Source: Gammaproteobacteria bacterium (GTDB lineage: Bacteria > Pseudomonadota > Gammaproteobacteria > UBA9214). From it: a stretch of DNA of 14,848 bases. Of the stretch, positions 14,750-14,848 are shown piece by piece (the stretch's first letter is position 1; the number at the start of each line of letters is the position of its first letter). Below the pieces are notes generated by a model that was not told the DNA's origin, ran no database searches, and saw only the letters and a list, made by a program, of their open reading frames with translations. The DNA lies in the NCBI GenBank assembly GCA_030632175.1, contig DAOVVG010000036.1:1-14848 (forward strand), given 5' to 3'. Both the position numbers and the translations under genes were made by a program.

Positions 14750-14848
14750 CCTTGCTAGGCACCGTTCCTCGCAAAAGCTCTTTAAAAATTCGATCAGGTA
14801 ATTTGTGTGGGCGCTTACGTCGATGTTGTGAATGCAACAAATATCGAT
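14750..14848 (+). other. 5' leader of a ribosomal RNA operon (16S rRNA beyond the window)
   Basis: From the predicted start near 14750 to the right edge the sequence matches an rRNA precursor leader. It has boxA (14777-14789), then ATTTGTGTGGGCGCTTACG (14801-14819), which resembles the E. coli boxC segment ATCTGTGTGGGCACT. No 16S sequence is reached. By comparison with other leaders, mature 16S rRNA should begin roughly 50-200 bases past the window. The whole stretch 14512-14848 holds no protein gene. 14512-14580 shows nothing recognisable, and I see no convincing terminator for the RND operon. Confidence 0.85.
14777..14789 (+). promoter_or_regulatory. rRNA antitermination boxA
   Basis: GCTCTTTAAAAAT matches the boxA core (TGCTCTTTAACA in E. 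coli). In the nascent leader RNA, boxA binds NusB and S10 and helps polymerase resist Rho termination across the untranslated rRNA operon. It lies about 27 bases after the predicted transcription start, the expected position. Confidence 0.88.

Overview
The window is a chromosomal segment of a gammaproteobacterium. By eye its base composition is moderately GC-rich and fairly even across the window. The evidence for this assignment is the conserved block argC – coiled-coil membrane protein – bactofilin – erpA – (citrate synthase) – anmK – M23 peptidase – tyrS, followed by the start of a ribosomal RNA operon. From memory, Pseudomonas has a very similar order (argC, two small genes, erpA, anmK, M23 peptidase, tyrZ, 16S rRNA). 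The species cannot be named from the sequence.

Layout. Positions 3-152 are the last 49 codons of a lambda-type tyrosine recombinase, so a mobile element probably lies to the left and ends between 152 and about 226. A ClC-family anion transporter gene (226-1962, minus) comes next and is divergent from argC (2106-3137, plus). argC is followed by a DUF6776-like membrane coiled-coil protein, a bactofilin and the Fe-S carrier erpA. erpA has its own promoter, which overlaps a convincing IscR type-1-like operator, and it ends in a perfect 11-bp-stem terminator. A citrate synthase of the cyanobacterial/dimeric type (4925-6085) follows and converges on the minus-strand pair M23 peptidase → anmK (8666-6106). 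From the other side of a 187-bp divergent intergenic region, tyrS (8854-10050) runs rightward and is followed 46 bp later by a two-gene RND efflux operon: a lipoprotein periplasmic adaptor and an AcrB/MexB-like pump. The last 337 bases contain no protein gene. They hold a strong rRNA-type promoter with an A/T-rich upstream element, then a boxA and a boxC-like leader, so a 16S rRNA gene should start just past the right edge.

The genes fall into housekeeping themes: arginine biosynthesis (argC), Fe-S cluster delivery (erpA), central carbon entry (citrate synthase), cell-wall turnover and recycling (M23 peptidase, anmK, and perhaps the bactofilin with its membrane neighbour), translation (tyrS, rrn), and export (RND pump, ClC).

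I see no CRISPR, tRNA, toxin-antitoxin or defence cassette. The points that most merit a second look are the element boundary with three 11-bp-phased repeats, the IscR-like operator, the DUF6776–bactofilin pair, the unusual citrate synthase inserted in a conserved block, and the ClC protein with atypical selectivity and proton-path residues.
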